Part shown: positions 1-14,353 of the stretch, in pieces
Position numbering within the stretch: position 1 is the stretch's first letter
Layout: every line of letters begins with the position of its first letter
Source: Sycobia sp. Sy_11
Lineage: Eukaryota; Arthropoda; Insecta; Hymenoptera; Epichrysomallidae
Length of the DNA: 64,000 nucleotides
Direction: 5' to 3'
NCBI GenBank assembly: GCA_018907035.1
Contig: JACCIC010000005.1
Coordinates: 1,493,501-1,557,500, forward strand
Translations under genes and position numbers: made by a program
Notes under the pieces: generated by a model
What the model saw: the letters and a program-made list of their open reading frames with translations, nothing else
Databases searched by the model: none
Told to the model about the DNA's origin: nothing

Positions 1-897
1 TATAAAAAAAGAAGAAAAAATGAAAAGAGCAAGTACACTCTTTATTCTACGTTTAGGTCGTCGTTAGGTCTGCGTTATGTTAAAGAAGAAATCTTTGAAG
101 AAACGGCCTAGTATTTTGAAAGGTTCGTGATTAGTAAATGCAAAATCTTCGAGTACTTTCCTCAATCTGACTACGAGAAAATCAAATAGTTCCGTCTTTA
201 TATTGAATGTAGTAGAATGTTGGTAGACCATCTTGAATTGAATGAAAATCAAATTATAGATTCATGAGTAAGTTACCCCAAACATCTTAAAGTCTTTGAG
301 TTAAAATAAAAAAAAAAATTTTTTTGAGCCAACACATTGGTTCATCAGTTTATTAAAGATTAATCTATAAATATCGGTAATTTATTTACCAAATTAATGT
401 AATACGAATATTTAGATAGATCAAAATGATCCCAATTTTTCTTAAAGCATCCGAATATACTTCGAATATCTGGATTATCTACATAGTCAGAAAATTCGGA
501 TACCAGTATAATCGAATTTTTTACTCGAGTGTTCGAATATTCCGATGTCACTTCCAGCAATAGATTAAAACAGACATTCTGAACTGTGCAGTAGTTCTCG
601 TTCTATGATAAGATCGGTTATCTATCTGATATTACTAGTATCTATTTTTAGGCAGAAAAAACTGGAAATAACATACGATTATATATATATATATGTCTAT
701 ATATTTATACATTTCTATATAGAAACAATCAACGCTTCATTTGCTCATTTCGTCTTTACATTATTTTAACATATAAATTGAATTGACCGATCTCGCGGTA
801 GGGCAGGAGAGGCGGAACAAAATTGGCCGTCTCCCCGTGCGTGCAACATCAGAGCCGTAAAAGAATAAAAAGTATAATACACGGAGGTAGACAGAGT

Positions 898-955
<58 letters not shown>

Positions 956-976
956 GTAGATAATGCGAGTCGTCAC
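1..976 (-). other. Start of the intron after the acylation-site exon, runs off the left edge
   Basis: This is mostly AT-rich sequence with no recognisable coding exon. I translated the CpG-rich patch near 785-860 in the three minus frames and found no Wnt C-terminal motif (no SPNYC, CCGRG or CNCKFHWCC). It contains the GA array at 896-955 and a short TA run near 680-695. The last Wnt exon(s) are therefore outside the window. Confidence 0.85.
896..955. repeat. (GA)n microsatellite with a few G interruptions
   Basis: About 60 bp of alternating G and A on the plus strand with GGA/GGG interruptions. In the Wnt transcript it reads as a CU-rich tract starting 21 nt inside the 5' splice site at 976/977. 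CU tracts of this kind can be bound by polypyrimidine-tract binding proteins, so an effect on splicing is possible but unproven. Confidence 0.95.
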
Positions 977-1156
977 CTGTATCGTGGGCGGCGGGGGCGG
1001 TGTAATGGCCATAACCGGTCTTGCCCTGTAGTACTTCTTCATGAGAGCGTCTCCGATTTGACGAAAGCTGGGCAGGGTCCGCCAGCAGGTTCTCACGGTG
1101 CAGGAGCCGGAGACCCCGTGGCACTTGCACTCCGTCTGCAGGAGAGCTTTCACTAT
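977..1156 (-). CDS. Wnt7: Wnt7 sixth coding exon: acylation-site exon [10 protein letters not shown]
   Basis: The exon has 180 nt, exactly 60 codons, phase 0 at both ends, with acceptor GTGCTTGCAG and donor ACAG/GTGACG. It encodes [19 protein letters not shown], then [19 protein letters not shown] and [11 protein letters not shown], ending in a run of five prolines (TPPPPPTIQ). The first serine of HGVSGSC is the residue that Porcupine O-acyltransferase modifies in Wnt proteins, which is needed for secretion and Frizzled binding. The proline run may begin the variable linker. The remaining residues, with the second cysteine-rich region, must come from exon(s) left of this window. The donor is weak, and a 60-bp GA array (CU-rich in the transcript) starts about 21 nt beyond it. 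Confidence 0.96.
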
Positions 1157-1307
1157 CTGCAAGCACGAGACACGCGGATGTTTTTTTACTTCTCTTCTTT
1201 TTGGGTTTTAAATGCATGCGTGTTGAGTCCCCATCGTCTGCGCCCCCCCCCACCCCCACCCTTGACAGCCACCGCGCGCAACGCAATCGGTCGCAACACG
1301 GGCGCTC

Positions 1308-1364
<57 letters not shown>

Positions 1365-2979
1365 TATTCGTTATATATTCACAGAGCACGTGTATGCGGT
1401 TAAGTGAAATATTCGCTGGGGAATGACTTGTAGTTTTGTTCAAGGTGATTTTATACTTCTTCGTCTTCTTATTTTTGTGTTTGTTTTGTTTTTTGTTTTT
1501 TTTTTCTGCTTTTATTATTTTTCTTTTATATATAATTTCTTCGATCGATTTAATATTTTTGTGGATTTTTTATGGCGCTCGTGCACGACCGAGGTGTTGA
1601 AAGTAATTTAGTTTCTTCGTATAAGGAGGCTCGGCCTAGCAGATTTATCGTCATTTATAAATCGTGAAGGAATAAGTGGCTGCGGTTGATAAAGAATTTT
1701 TCTTTTTTAATGCTACGCTACCTACATTCACAGTGCACGCTTCGAGCAGTGGAGGAAAAAAAATAATTATTAAAATACAGCAACGACGAAAAAGAAATCT
1801 ATATGCCCATATTGAAATTGGAAGACCGTTTTAATTTATGTTTGAAAAAATTCCCGGACGCCCAAATATTGCAAAACTGTTGTTTGGAGCAACGAAGTTT
1901 ACTGGATTATTGGGTTATTGAGGACAAATTGTGCCATATGACTGAACTCGTAACTTTGACGTTAGTGGAAAGGGCCAGGGGGAGTTTGGTAAAAGTGGAA
2001 AATGTCGTATAAAAGACCGCAGTTTGTCTAAGCGCGTCAAAACCTATTTATTTTACTTCTCATTTACGTGTGCATGCTAATGCATGTGGCCAGTAAACCG
2101 GTCGACGGTAATGATTACATGGTAGCCTGCCTATAATAACACATATAATTTCAATTTGCGATAACTAAAAAATTACTAATCTAATAAACTAACTTCTCAG
2201 GATTCAGAATCTGAGAATTAAAAAAAAGCATTTTTTTAGTTGAAAAGCTATCCGTTACCTTCAAATGGCCTTGAAAGTTGATGCGAGGGCCAAAGTTATT
2301 AATGCAAATCCGTAATACATTATTAGTACAATCAGTACCTTCTTTCGTTTTTTATTTATGTTTGTCTTAATGATGGAAGCATTGAGATGAATTGATGGAA
2401 ATTTCGCACCCTGAACATATTTTCACGGTGTGTAAATGACAAATTGAATATGCAGTTTGTACTTCATTTAAGTTCATAAGAATTAATTTACATAAATTAA
2501 GCTATTTTTACAAATTGTGCTTTCAAAGAAATTTATTCGATATTAATTAAACCAGTTCAATTTATTGCGTGATTGATAAATAATTATTAATTTTATTATG
2601 TAGAACACTATAAAGCAAATACCATAACGTTTCTATCCTAAGCATTCGATGCAGAATTAAGTTTTTTCATCAAAAGCTCGTTCAATCCAAATAATCTAAT
2701 GCATCGGAGTGAACCAGAAACATGCGTGGAGAGAGAAAGCGAAAATTAAAAAATAAAAATACATAAGCAGATCCAAAATACGAAATCGCATAGCTATTCC
2801 CACGGAGCTCGAAATTATAATAATATCTATATATACACACCAGCAGCTCGGAGGCGCGATTTCAACGTCAAGTTAATTGAATGCGCGCAGGGGATTTGGA
2901 GAGTGAGAGAGAGATAGCAACTCTGTATCTCCCTTCCTTTCGTGAGCATACCCATACACCCACATACACATACATACAT

Positions 2980-3026
<47 letters not shown>

Positions 3027-3175
3027 TAAGAAGGTGAAAATTAATTGCTTGCGCGTCGCGCGAATGCGTGAGCAAGGGCTGATGTGATGCGTCTTTATAT
3101 AAAATCGCGCGTGCGCCTGAGCGAATAGCATAGAGAAAGAGATCGAGAGAAAAGAGGGTAAGGGAGAATGACGTG

Positions 3176-3231
<56 letters not shown>

Positions 3232-3893
3232 CGCACACTTCCGTGTCGCTTCTAACGCGAGGAGACGTGCACGCGGCTTTTGCCAGGGCGAGGGATCGTT
3301 TAAACTTGACATGCGCCTGCAGGTTCGCCTCGCGCTCGTACGCTCACGCGCGCGCCGCGCGCTTGTGTTATATCTGTGTGTATCTGCATGCGGTGGAGGA
3401 GTGTTGTATACTCACGCGAAGGGAAACGAAGCATGCGCGCGTGCAGGACGAAGAATAAGAAAAGAAGCAGAGGACCAAGGGGTGGGGCCGAGGGCAGAGT
3501 GAAAAAAAAAGAAAGATTTCATTCTTTCAGAGAAAAAGAGAGGAAGCGAGAGTCCGAGAGCTCTCGGCCCGTACGAAAAAGAAACCTATACAACTGGGGG
3601 GAGAGAGAGAGAGAGTGAGAGTGACGAGCCAGAGGATCGGGACACGCGGGGTGGAGAGAAGAGGTCGTGGTCTGGTGTATACAGGATATTTCGCGACATG
3701 CCCGCGCGCAACGGGCAAGAAGAAAGGAAGGGATTTTTATAGGAATGCGCGTGGTTCGCGGGCCAAGATAGGAGATTATAGTTGTATAAAGTTTTGAGGC
3801 GAGAAGAAAGACAGAGGCAAAGCGAGAGAGTTCGGAGCAATGAAACAGTGTAGACAAGGATACCAAGAAGGGGGGAGAAAGAGTGATAAAGAG

Positions 3894-3949
<56 letters not shown>

Positions 3950-6203
3950 ATAAAAATTAATTTAAATTGATTAAATTAGTCAACTGAGGCGTCGCGTTAA
4001 GATGATTTTCGATTAAATTGATTTCTAACGAAATTTTATACGATTTGCTGGATAACGTAAGGTAGCCTTTGAACTTAACAATAAACTAGGATTCTGAATT
4101 TTTTATCATTGAAGTGGACAATAAATTCTTTATATTAAATAACTTTAGCACCGAATTCCAGATAAACTTATAGATATTTGTATTTAAATTATATATCGTA
4201 TATATATTGTAGCATTCACCGAAAATTTTGCTCAAAGAATTTTTAATTCCATCTAATTAAGAAACTCTATGAATATTAATGAATTCTGATTTTATTTAAT
4301 TAATTCATCTTTAAAATATAAAGAATATTTTTCATTTAATGACAACCCACAAGTAGATTATTCTGTTTTAACGTAGTAATTATGTAGTTCTTCTTTGAAA
4401 ACTTTTACGTATACGAATGAGACATCTGTCCTTCTATTGATGAGCCGAATAGATGGCAAAAGCGAAATGTACAGTTTCATTTTCAAGTTGCGATTTTTTA
4501 ATTTTTTTCTACCACACATTATTAATGTTCGATGGATCGATCAGTAGTATCTTAAATACTACTGTGTACAAATATGAATAAGAACCGACTTGACTTTTCA
4601 ATTCAAACTTCCCGGGTTGATCGATTCGGACAAACGTTTTTATTTTTAAGTTGGTAATTCTGTCACAGTTATCTGTGTCAAATTTCACGCTATTATCTTC
4701 ATTTATAATATAGTTACGCTTGTATTTTGTGAACAAAGAAAAGTTGTCTCTTCGGTTTTTATAATGCTTGAAATTATTCAACAAAGAAGTAGCATTAAAT
4801 TTTTTGCGCGAAATGAAATATCGGTTGTCGAAACAGAATGTTGCAAAAGGCCTTTGGTAAGAAGTCAATGTCAAGAGCAAGTGTTTCTGGTTGGCACAAA
4901 TTGTTCAAAGAAGGTCGAGAACGTGTTGAAAACGAGCCACAGCAAAGACGACCAAGCACATCTACTGATGGGCTAGACGTAGACAAAGTCAAAGAATTGG
5001 TTCTGCAAAATCGTCGATTGACTATCAGAGCACTTGTTGATATCGTTAGAATGTCAAATGGGTCAGTCAATACCATTTTGAGACATTTTCTGCCTGAAAA
5101 GAGCGAAATCTCGATTGGTGCCAAAAACACTCAATTTTTTGGAAAAACAGCGTCGTATGGAGGTTCGTGAAACGATGCTTTCGAACTATCAGGACAAGAT
5201 GGAACGCATAATAACTAGAGATGAGACTTGGATCTACGCTTACGATCCAGAAACAACCGATCAATCGAGCGAATATCACGGTGAAGGAGAGCGGAGACCG
5301 AAAAAATCACGCCAAAGCCGAATCGAAGAAGGAACTGATGGCCATTCCGGAGTACGAGTATAAAAAATGTTTTAAAAATTGGACAATCGTTGGCATAGTT
5401 GCAATGCATCCGGGGGGGGGGATTATTTTGAGGTGGATGAATTAGATTTAGAAGAATAAATAGAGACTCCGAAAGTTATAAATAAAGTCTTACTCATATT
5501 TGTACACAGTAGTAGATCAAATATTGAGCTTAAACTGTCCGTCGGTGGAACGAGTGCAAGTATTTTAAAATCGATCGTAATGCTTGGGCTAATTTATTAT
5601 TACGCTAATAAATTTGCGTCAGAAATTTTGGATTTATCCCGGATAAACGAATTAGTTTAAATTACATTTAGTTCATCGAATGAACTATTTAGCGAATGGT
5701 GAGGAGCGAAGCGCCATATACACTTCTTTGTTAAAACAAAAATTGAACTATAGTAACGGACGTTTCACACAGACATTATCTATATACACATGAGATTAAC
5801 ACACAGGCAATTATTTTTATTTTGAAATTTGCCTTGCCTGGAGCAGGTTCCTTTGGCAGCTCGCCGTTGATTGACCAATGTACAATTGATCAATGTTCTT
5901 AAGGTGACCCCGTGTCGCGATCTGGTCGGCCCCGCCAAGCGCCTCGCGCGTATTATTAAAGGCGAGGACCGCGACGCGATATAAATTCGCGGGGCCAAAT
6001 TGCCGGTGCCGTCGCATCGAAGAGGGTACATATATAGCGTTGCGAACGGCCAGCCTGTAATGTACCGGAAGTGCTGGGAGGAGGGGGGTAGGCGTAAACG
6101 CGCGAGCGTTGTTTATCAGATACATGGGCGTATGATCGAGGCATAGTAGCTGAATTTTTCTAGATAAGAGAGCGCGCGGGATTTGTTACGCTCTTAAACG
6201 GCG

Positions 6204-6235
<32 letters not shown>

Positions 6236-6689
6236 CGATTTGGCTTTAGAAAACATGAGCTCTATATAATCTTACGAATTCACGTCCAGCGATGTCTATA
6301 TCTTTTGCGATTTATGCGGGTTCGCGCATTATGAAAAACAGGTGTGTGCGTTTGTGTGTGCGTGTGTATGCGTTTAGATATAAATACGGCAACGCATGCC
6401 GACTGCGCTTAATCCTTTTTACACTATATGTATCTATCGATGGAAACCCGCGCAAGGGTGCGACGACGGGAAATAAACGCTCCGCGCTGTATCGCCACGA
6501 ATTTCTGGCGAGCGGATTTTTTTCTCTCTCTTGCAATTCAACCCGGAAAATCCATAAATTCGCGGGCTTTATTTACGTTCGCCCCATATTTAAATCGTCC
6601 TTGCCCGCGCGCGGGTGCGATCACCTGTACTGTAAATCGAGCGCTTTATCGCGCGGAAAATGTTTCGCCACGCACTCTGTATGTATGTC

Positions 6690-6752
<63 letters not shown>

Positions 6753-7164
6753 AAAGTACGCATGACACTCATTAATGCGAAACACAAATTTCCGTTTATT
6801 AATTTTCTATAGATACTGCGGCGAAGGGGGGGGGAGTACATTAAATATAATGTACTGTTCGAGCAAATGTTTACTTGAGCGAATCTCTGCATATAATGTT
6901 ATCCCATACGATCGTAAGTCTCGAATTCTAATATATCTCGAGCCAATAATTTAAGTTGTTTTTTTTTCACACCAAGCCGCTCGTTTGCGAAATCTCAATT
7001 TATACCGTTGCTCGTTAAATTAATGAATTTCACGTTTATATTATATGTGCATGCGCGTGCGCGCGCGTGTCGCTGCTCTCTTTGAACCCCAGAGGGCAGT
7101 TCATCCAGAGGCTCCGTCCACGGCGCCCCGCAATTCCCGAGAACGGGATCGTTTTAAATTAGCG

Positions 7165-7217
<53 letters not shown>

Positions 7218-9246
7218 ACATATTGAATGTATAATATAAAAGACGATACGAACCTTTCTGCCTGCCTTGTTATTGTGCAGATTCATGAGGCTTCGGGCGT
7301 CGCCCTCGATCTCCCTCGCGTCCAGAAACCTACGCGCGAACCTAAATTTAATTAATAAGCATTACAATTACCAAAGTGAATTTTAGTTCAAGTTTGCTTA
7401 AATCAGTCAATAGACCGCTGTATTGATTCGGACCGTATCTACATATAGATATATGCATACATTATTTGAAAATTTAAATTGCTCACCTCATTCCGTACGT
7501 GACGTCTGCGCTGCAACCGCCCCATTCCCAGTTGCTGCCGTTCGGGGGAATCTCCTTCCTCGTCCTTTAAATTCAATATCAATTTTTTTGAATTAGATTT
7601 ATCGCACTGCGAAAATTTATTTTGTTCGTTGTGGAAATCGGGGGGGGGGGTGTGAGCTCCGATTTAAGAAAGAAGCATGTACGCATATATAGAATTGCCA
7701 TTAGTTAAAGATAATAATTAATTTATATAAAAATAATAATTATTATTACAGTGGCGAACGTCGTCTCTTTACTTTTGCGAATCGCTCAAGAGTGGACCTC
7801 GTAAATTTTTAGCCCATCTGGCTCTGGCCTCAATCATGCTGGCGAACGAACAATAACAAAATGAAACTGAAGTCTCTAGTTGTATATATTTTTGGCCGGC
7901 GTACGTGAACCCTTTGAAAAGATTCTTTTTTTTTTTTTTTAATACAGAACATGCCTATTTTCGGCAGAAACGTGACAAGAAATTCTAGAGGGAAAAATTT
8001 ACTTTTTAAATGAATTCATACCTGTCAAATACACAACATTACATTTGCATCGAATATATTCGTTATTTACAGGTTTTTTATATATGCAGGTGAAACGCAT
8101 GCAGAGGCACGATAATTGATTAAGGTACGTAAATTCGATTTTGATTAACTACGCATGCTTAAAATTTCTAATCACATAATTAAGTCAGTTTTCAGCGTTA
8201 GGATAACGTAATGTATGGAATAATTTATTTCGACATTCCAACTGTATACTAAAGTTGAGTTACTTTGATTATTGCTAGTGAATATACTGATAAACCGATA
8301 AGCTCAGAGACTTCACCATTTGTGATCAATTATTCCCTTCTGAAATTTTTCGTTGCGCATTGAATTTATTCAATTGCAAAAATTGATCACAAGTAGAGAA
8401 GTTTCTGAGCTTATCAGTTTATCCGTACATTCACTAGCAATAATCAGAATAAGCCAACTTTGGTACACAGTTGGAATGTCGAAAAAAAATTATTCCATAT
8501 ATTACGTTCTCCTAACGCTGGAAACTGACATAATTATGTATATGTATATATATTGGTATAGGATATATATCTATAGGAGATAGGTATAGGAAATAGATAT
8601 ATATATAGGACGCTTGACATCACCAAGATAGGCTTATTTTTCTGCGCACAATATTTCTTACATTTGTCCGGATTATTATAATTGCACTCGACTATGCCGA
8701 GAGCCCAGACCGCATTGAATCCTTGACATCTGTGAGATAAGCAGCAAGAGAATTCGCATCGAATCAGCGTAAATCCTCGCGCTTACATTTGATTAATTCT
8801 CGCATTATGGGTTATTCCGTGCGTCGTTATCTTATAACCGCCTATATATGTATATATATATATATACCGCCAGCGAAAGGGCGCGCGCGCGCGCTCGCGC
8901 CGGGCGAAACGAAAGTTATTCGATCAATCGGAAAAATCACAGTCGCGTAATATAATGCGCGTGGAGAGCGCGGGGCGCAGTAATTGCCGTGTTCCTGCAA
9001 TTACAGAATTTCAGCGATTTAAGACCGGCCGTGGCGATGGGTGGGATAGCGGGGGGGGGGCCGGGAGTCCGGGCGATATAAACAAACAGTGATAGAAAGT
9101 TTCGGAACGGGATGCGTGCGCGTACGGTATAAATGCGTGTACACGTACGGAAAGGAGGGCGCGAAAGCGCGCGTACAATATGGCATATACGAGGCGGCGG
9201 CCCATGATTCACTTTCGCGCCGTCCTCGCTGATTCAAGAGGTGCTT

Positions 9247-9282
<36 letters not shown>

Positions 9283-11290
9283 GATCTAGCATATATCTGT
9301 ACCCATGGGCGAGATCGACTCGCGAGGCTGGGGCGAAAAATCAGCGTGGAATTATGGGCGCGAGCTTTATTATATGATATTCTCACCTTATTGGTGGCTC
9401 GCAGCCGCAGGCCGTAATGTTTCCTCTGCTGCAGGCGGCCGTGACCGCGTACGTGACACCAGCCGAGCTTATCGCGTACGTGAAGGCCGCTTCTCGGCTT
9501 CCTGAAAAAAAGCAGATGGGCAAAATGAGCTTACGAAAATTCCTTTAGGACCCGATATTTCAATTATGTACGAGTATTTTACCGGTATTTTCTCGCATTC
9601 GTTCGTAACCGTTAGTAATGAGTATATACTCGTGTTTGTTACTTTATTTTTTTTCATTAACTTATGCTTAACGAGTCCGAATATTCCGCGCATTCACCGG
9701 AGTATCGTCTTTCGACAAGCAATGTAACACGGAGATCTGTGTAGGATGTTGATTAATATTTCTGAATTTAAGCCTAGAATGGCTGAAGATTGTCTAAATG
9801 TACCATTTAAATCTTCCCTTCCCTTTTTTATACGTAAACTTCAGTATTTCGTCGAGGCTTCGCATATACGTAGTATAGTTAACATATAAGGTGCCGTTAG
9901 CTATCTGGTACCGCTTCCTTAAACACTGATTATTAATACGATTCGCGTATTTTTATGTCTAAGTTTTTAAATATCATTTCAATACGTTTGAGAATCAAAT
10001 TAATATATTTCACCGACAGAAGGCCAAATCACTTATATATTATAAATGAAAAGTTCGATTCAGTGCGAATTCAATAAAAAATATTTCTCAATCTATAGTT
10101 GCACATTTTTATTAAATGTCTTGGGTCTGTAAATTAAAAAGTTTTTTATTCGTTTCTCACTCCATATTTCTTATCTGCGCCATTTTCTTCGAGAATGTCG
10201 GCTATCATATGTGAAAGAGACATTTGAACTGTAACGGTGAATGTATGTTTATACACATTTTTCCCCTTGAAAGTGCCGAATCATGTGACAAGAAAACAGC
10301 ATAATTGAAGCTTATCGTTTGCACTGAAAATTATATCCTGAATATGCTCCAGATTATGATTGTGTGCAAAATGGCATTGTGCGCGATTCAAGAGTGATAT
10401 AAGTTTGGTATCGAAGACTAGGAACGATTGAACCAAAAATATTTTGGAAAATAAAATAAACAATAAAAAAGCGTACATTTAAGGAGCTGACGAACTTAAT
10501 TTTTACCGATCGGAAAATAAATATTCGAATTTAAATCAAATTATATTAAGTCTATAATTATCTTTAATTTTCATTATATCTATGGATGAAATTCTTACAA
10601 ATTTGAATTAATCACGCCCCTTGTTTAAATCTATTCGATATTCCTGGAAGGGTTCCAGTATAGACTCCAGTCGAACCCCATGATAATGAGACCAGTTTTA
10701 AAATTTCATTTATAACTTTTCGTTATGAAATTTTAAAATCGTTCGCATTTTCAGCAAGCTTGCCGTATCCATTATTATTGTCATAAGTTGTAATACACGC
10801 AAATAAAAAGTAATGATGAAATCTTCAATAGTCTAATGTTTACGTATACGTTGGTTTTGCTCCATCTGCATAGAAGAACAGTCAATAACCTCGTTAATTA
10901 ACAATTTCGCTGTTATCAAAACGTTTTATTTACATCATAAGTACTAACAGCATTGAGTCTGTATCGACGACGATAATAATATGTAACTGAGACGAGCGAC
11001 GAGGGCAACGGATCGCTCGGTTGCGAACACGGTAACACCGTGAACGAGGCCATCTCAGCGCCCTCCGCTGGGCGAGACGGCTCTGTTTCATTTACTCTCT
11101 CCCCTCGCGCGCGCCGACTCAGTCTCTCTCTCTCTCTCTCGTACACGCGCGACGACGACGACGACGACGATTCGATTCGTCCGCGCGACTCGCGGCGATC
11201 GACGCGACGATAGTACATAGTATATCGCTCGCGCTTACGAGCCTCCTTCGTCCGTCGAGAGGCGGCAGCCATTGATTCCGATCTCTGTCT

Positions 11291-11359
<69 letters not shown>

Positions 11360-11529
11360 GGTATATTGGTTATAGACGTCTATGTGTCTAAGCGAGCATC
11401 GAGAGGGAGCAACGAAGAGAGCGAGCGTCGGTCGATCGCCCACGCGCTCCCCCGCGACGCATCATAATGACGACGTTACATAGGTAGAGGGGCTATTTTG
11501 ATTCGAACCGTTTGCGCGCGCGCGTACAC

Positions 11530-11568
<39 letters not shown>

Positions 11569-13416
11569 ACACAGAGAGAGAGACACCCAAACGTCTGGTT
11601 CAATTTTCACCGACCCGTCCTGCAAGCGGGCATGCTGTATTTTCGAGAAAATCACAGGCTGCACGATGCGCGTAGCGCTGCTGCGCTGATGTACCGAGGG
11701 AGGGCGGGCTGGCGCTCAGTGATTGCATTCAATTTGACGCGCGCCGATTTATAAGCTCTTCCGTCCTCCTTCCTCCGCGTGGTCTAAGGCCGTAATCGAG
11801 CCGACTTTTCGTTTTTTTTTTCTTCTTTCGGGGCGGTTTATTTGACCGGCCCGCACACGTATACGTAATATATACGTCATATGGTTAAAGAGAAAATTTG
11901 CTTTTTATATCCTTTTAAATTCGTTATTTTCGCATATTAGATGTTTGCAGATAAGCGGTTATTGGTATTGAGCAAAGAAAAAAAAAAAAATTCATTCTCA
12001 GCAAGCCGCGTAAAAGTTGATTTCGAAATTTCTAACGGCTTTTGGTTTCAATGGCAAGAATAATCAAATCCGATAGCGAAATAAACGATTAAACATTAAT
12101 CTCCACCTTTACAAATTTATTACTACGTAATTTCTGTGCATACGACTATAATTTACTATTGGTGTGGCCGGTGACATTTATGCTTTTAGTTTTTAAATTT
12201 AACGCTTCCTATGTGCAGCCTTGGCTTACGTGTAAATATAATGAATTTATATAGTTAAATATTAGGTTTTATCCACATTCAAAATTATTATTGTAGTCGA
12301 TAAAATTTATATTTTCTATTTTAATACGTTAAGCGAGAAGAGATGTTATTGAACACATCGTGCGAAAGGATTTTTAAAAGAATATTTATCATCGATCAAA
12401 ATTTTCAAAGAATTCTTCTAGAAACCTTACTGTTGGGATTCGTGCTCGGGAAGGAATCGTTATTTCTTCAAGAACTGACGAAATATTTCGAAAATAACTT
12501 CATGAAAGAATTCGTGAATGTATTACAAACGGATTACGAAGGGATTTCTGCAAGAAGCATCGTCAGCATTTACTCGAGCGAAGTTTTTGTAACGATTCAC
12601 GGAAAGGAAACAAAAGTTATTTCTCGAAGAATTATGAAGAAAGGTTTCTGAAAAAATTCACGTAAGAAGACAGAAGTGATAACGAGAAAGATAGTCATGG
12701 ACGAGCAGATGAGCGAAGGGTTGTATGCCTCTTATCTACCTTAAAGGCTCGAATCGAAAATTCCTTTGTCTAGATAATGAACCTGCGAACTCATTAGAAT
12801 TCTATTCCCTGACTATCAATAAGCAATTGAATTGTTGAAATTACACGAATAACACCTAAAGAGCGGACTTTGCTTTGAGTTCAAATAAATGAGAATAAGT
12901 GGGAAAGAAAATCATAAAATTATACGTAAGGTAACGCAAATTAATTTAAAATCAAAAGGCTTGTCTATAGAATTTCAAACGCTTCACGAAAATTACTGTC
13001 TTTACCTTAGCAAAATTCTTAATCTTAGAATTATCAATGTAACTCTGTGCGAGATATTGAATTGTACGAATAATGCGAAAAATCGTAAAAATTTGAATTT
13101 ATCTGGGCGTAGTTAATTTTCCCGTATACAACATACTCGAAAGCGTATTACGGAGGATTCCCCAAACATAATTATATACACGGAAATAAATGACGAACGA
13201 TGGATGTTAAGGTCGCAAGGCAAATCTACCTGCGTAAGGTAGTAGAGGGAAAGGAGATCTACAAGAATAGCATTGCCAGATTGGGAGATAGGTGTATGTA
13301 TATATTGTTTACGAGACGAGTTTATTATTTCCAGACGAGCTTTGAACGGCGAAAACTGCTCGCTGATCCAGCCGTTACTTTATGAAGCTTTCTTTTTACA
13401 TATCTAACTTTGTAAG

Positions 13417-13503
<87 letters not shown>

Positions 13504-13651
13504 CATGAGGTAATCCTCCTCCTGCATCGAGCGTTTTATCCCTGGAATTGAAAGTCGCATAAATAATTTCGAACAAAGCATTTTTCATTGCAGGCCTCTA
13601 CGTTAATTGGGACTCCACGCGGCGTCTCCTTATACTTGTAATTCTCTGCAT

Positions 13652-13711
<60 letters not shown>

Positions 13712-14116
13712 ATCGAAATTTACAAAAAAAATTTCGTTTACCTCTATAATACGCGCAGAGGAGATATTCGGTCGCGGCCAGGTTAAATGCCATTCTCCAT
13801 CGGTCCCCGTGGCTTCGAGGCAAAACTCCCAATACCACCGTACGGTGCTCGAGCGCGTTTCCCCAAGGAACAGGCATGCGCACAATACGCGGGCGCGTCA
13901 AATTGTTGAAAAATCAGCGACGCCGGATAATACGCGAGGAGTATAGTATTACGGCAGTTCTCCGAGGATTTTATAGCGCCCTCGGGTTGCTTTATTCCAT
14001 GTTAAAAATGAAAATAAGCGCTCGCAATAGACAGTATTACATATGCAAAATCAATAGATTCACGTGTATTTGTATGGAAAATATTGAAAATGCAAGAGAT
14101 TGCCTCTCCCTCTCTC

Positions 14117-14152
<36 letters not shown>

Positions 14153-14305
14153 CCTATCTCTCGTTTCCAGCAGGAGATCCTGGAATAATCTACGCTTACA
14201 TCGAATAATCAATATTAATGTCTGTAGGAAACAATTTTATGGCCAATATTGCCGTACAATTAACGCGCGCTCCTCGGACGGCCCCGGTAAAAAATATCGC
14301 GCGTA

Positions 14306-14353
<48 letters not shown>

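Larger units (their letters stand above)
1157..7253 (-). other. Wnt7 intron, 6.1 kb, between the LHNNKAGRK exon and the acylation exon
   Basis: The intron holds a TTA trinucleotide array (about 1311-1365), long AT-rich stretches (1420-2880, 3950-5790) with no gene seen, CpG-rich blocks (about 3230-3790 and 5890-6660), TA and GA arrays, and a deleted mariner transposon (4559-5512). Small open frames here are microsatellite translations or have no recognisable content. Confidence 0.9.
7565..9386 (-). other. Wnt7 intron, 1.8 kb
   Basis: This intron separates the SREAAF and WGGCSADV exons. It contains a 365-bp near-palindrome (8174-8538), a (CG)n-rich patch at 8880-8900, a G-run cluster at 9039-9065, a poly-T run near 7925-7940 and a TA array at 9249-9279. 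The rest is AT-rich with nothing recognisable. Confidence 0.9.
10916..11880. other. CpG-rich block with three microsatellites
   Basis: A GC- and CpG-rich stretch with a (GACGAC)-like run near 11150-11170, a 61-bp TA array (11296-11356), and an (AC)n array (11530-11565) followed by GA. An antisense open frame of 118 codons across 10916-11272 is low-complexity ([16 protein letters not shown]) and is not called as a gene. Confidence 0.75.

Noticed and set aside
1..960. Search for the last Wnt7 exon (SPNYC, CCGRG, CNCKFHWCC motifs) at the left end
   Set aside because: None of the minus frames carries these motifs; the exon must lie outside the window.
1803..2012. 69-codon plus-strand frame with [18 protein letters not shown]
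   Set aside because: Looks protein-like, but no family recognised, no splice context and short enough to be chance.
2163..2241. Nested short inverted repeats (AACTAAAAAA outer, TTCTCAG inner)
   Set aside because: Short, AT-rich and explainable by chance; no target-site duplication or related copy seen.
10696..10738. Perfect 14-bp AT-rich inverted repeat
   Set aside because: Low complexity; such hairpins are expected often in AT-rich DNA.
12343..12651. 102-codon plus-strand frame in AT-rich intron
   Set aside because: No motif recognised; a frame of this length is expected a few times by chance among all frames of 64 kb.
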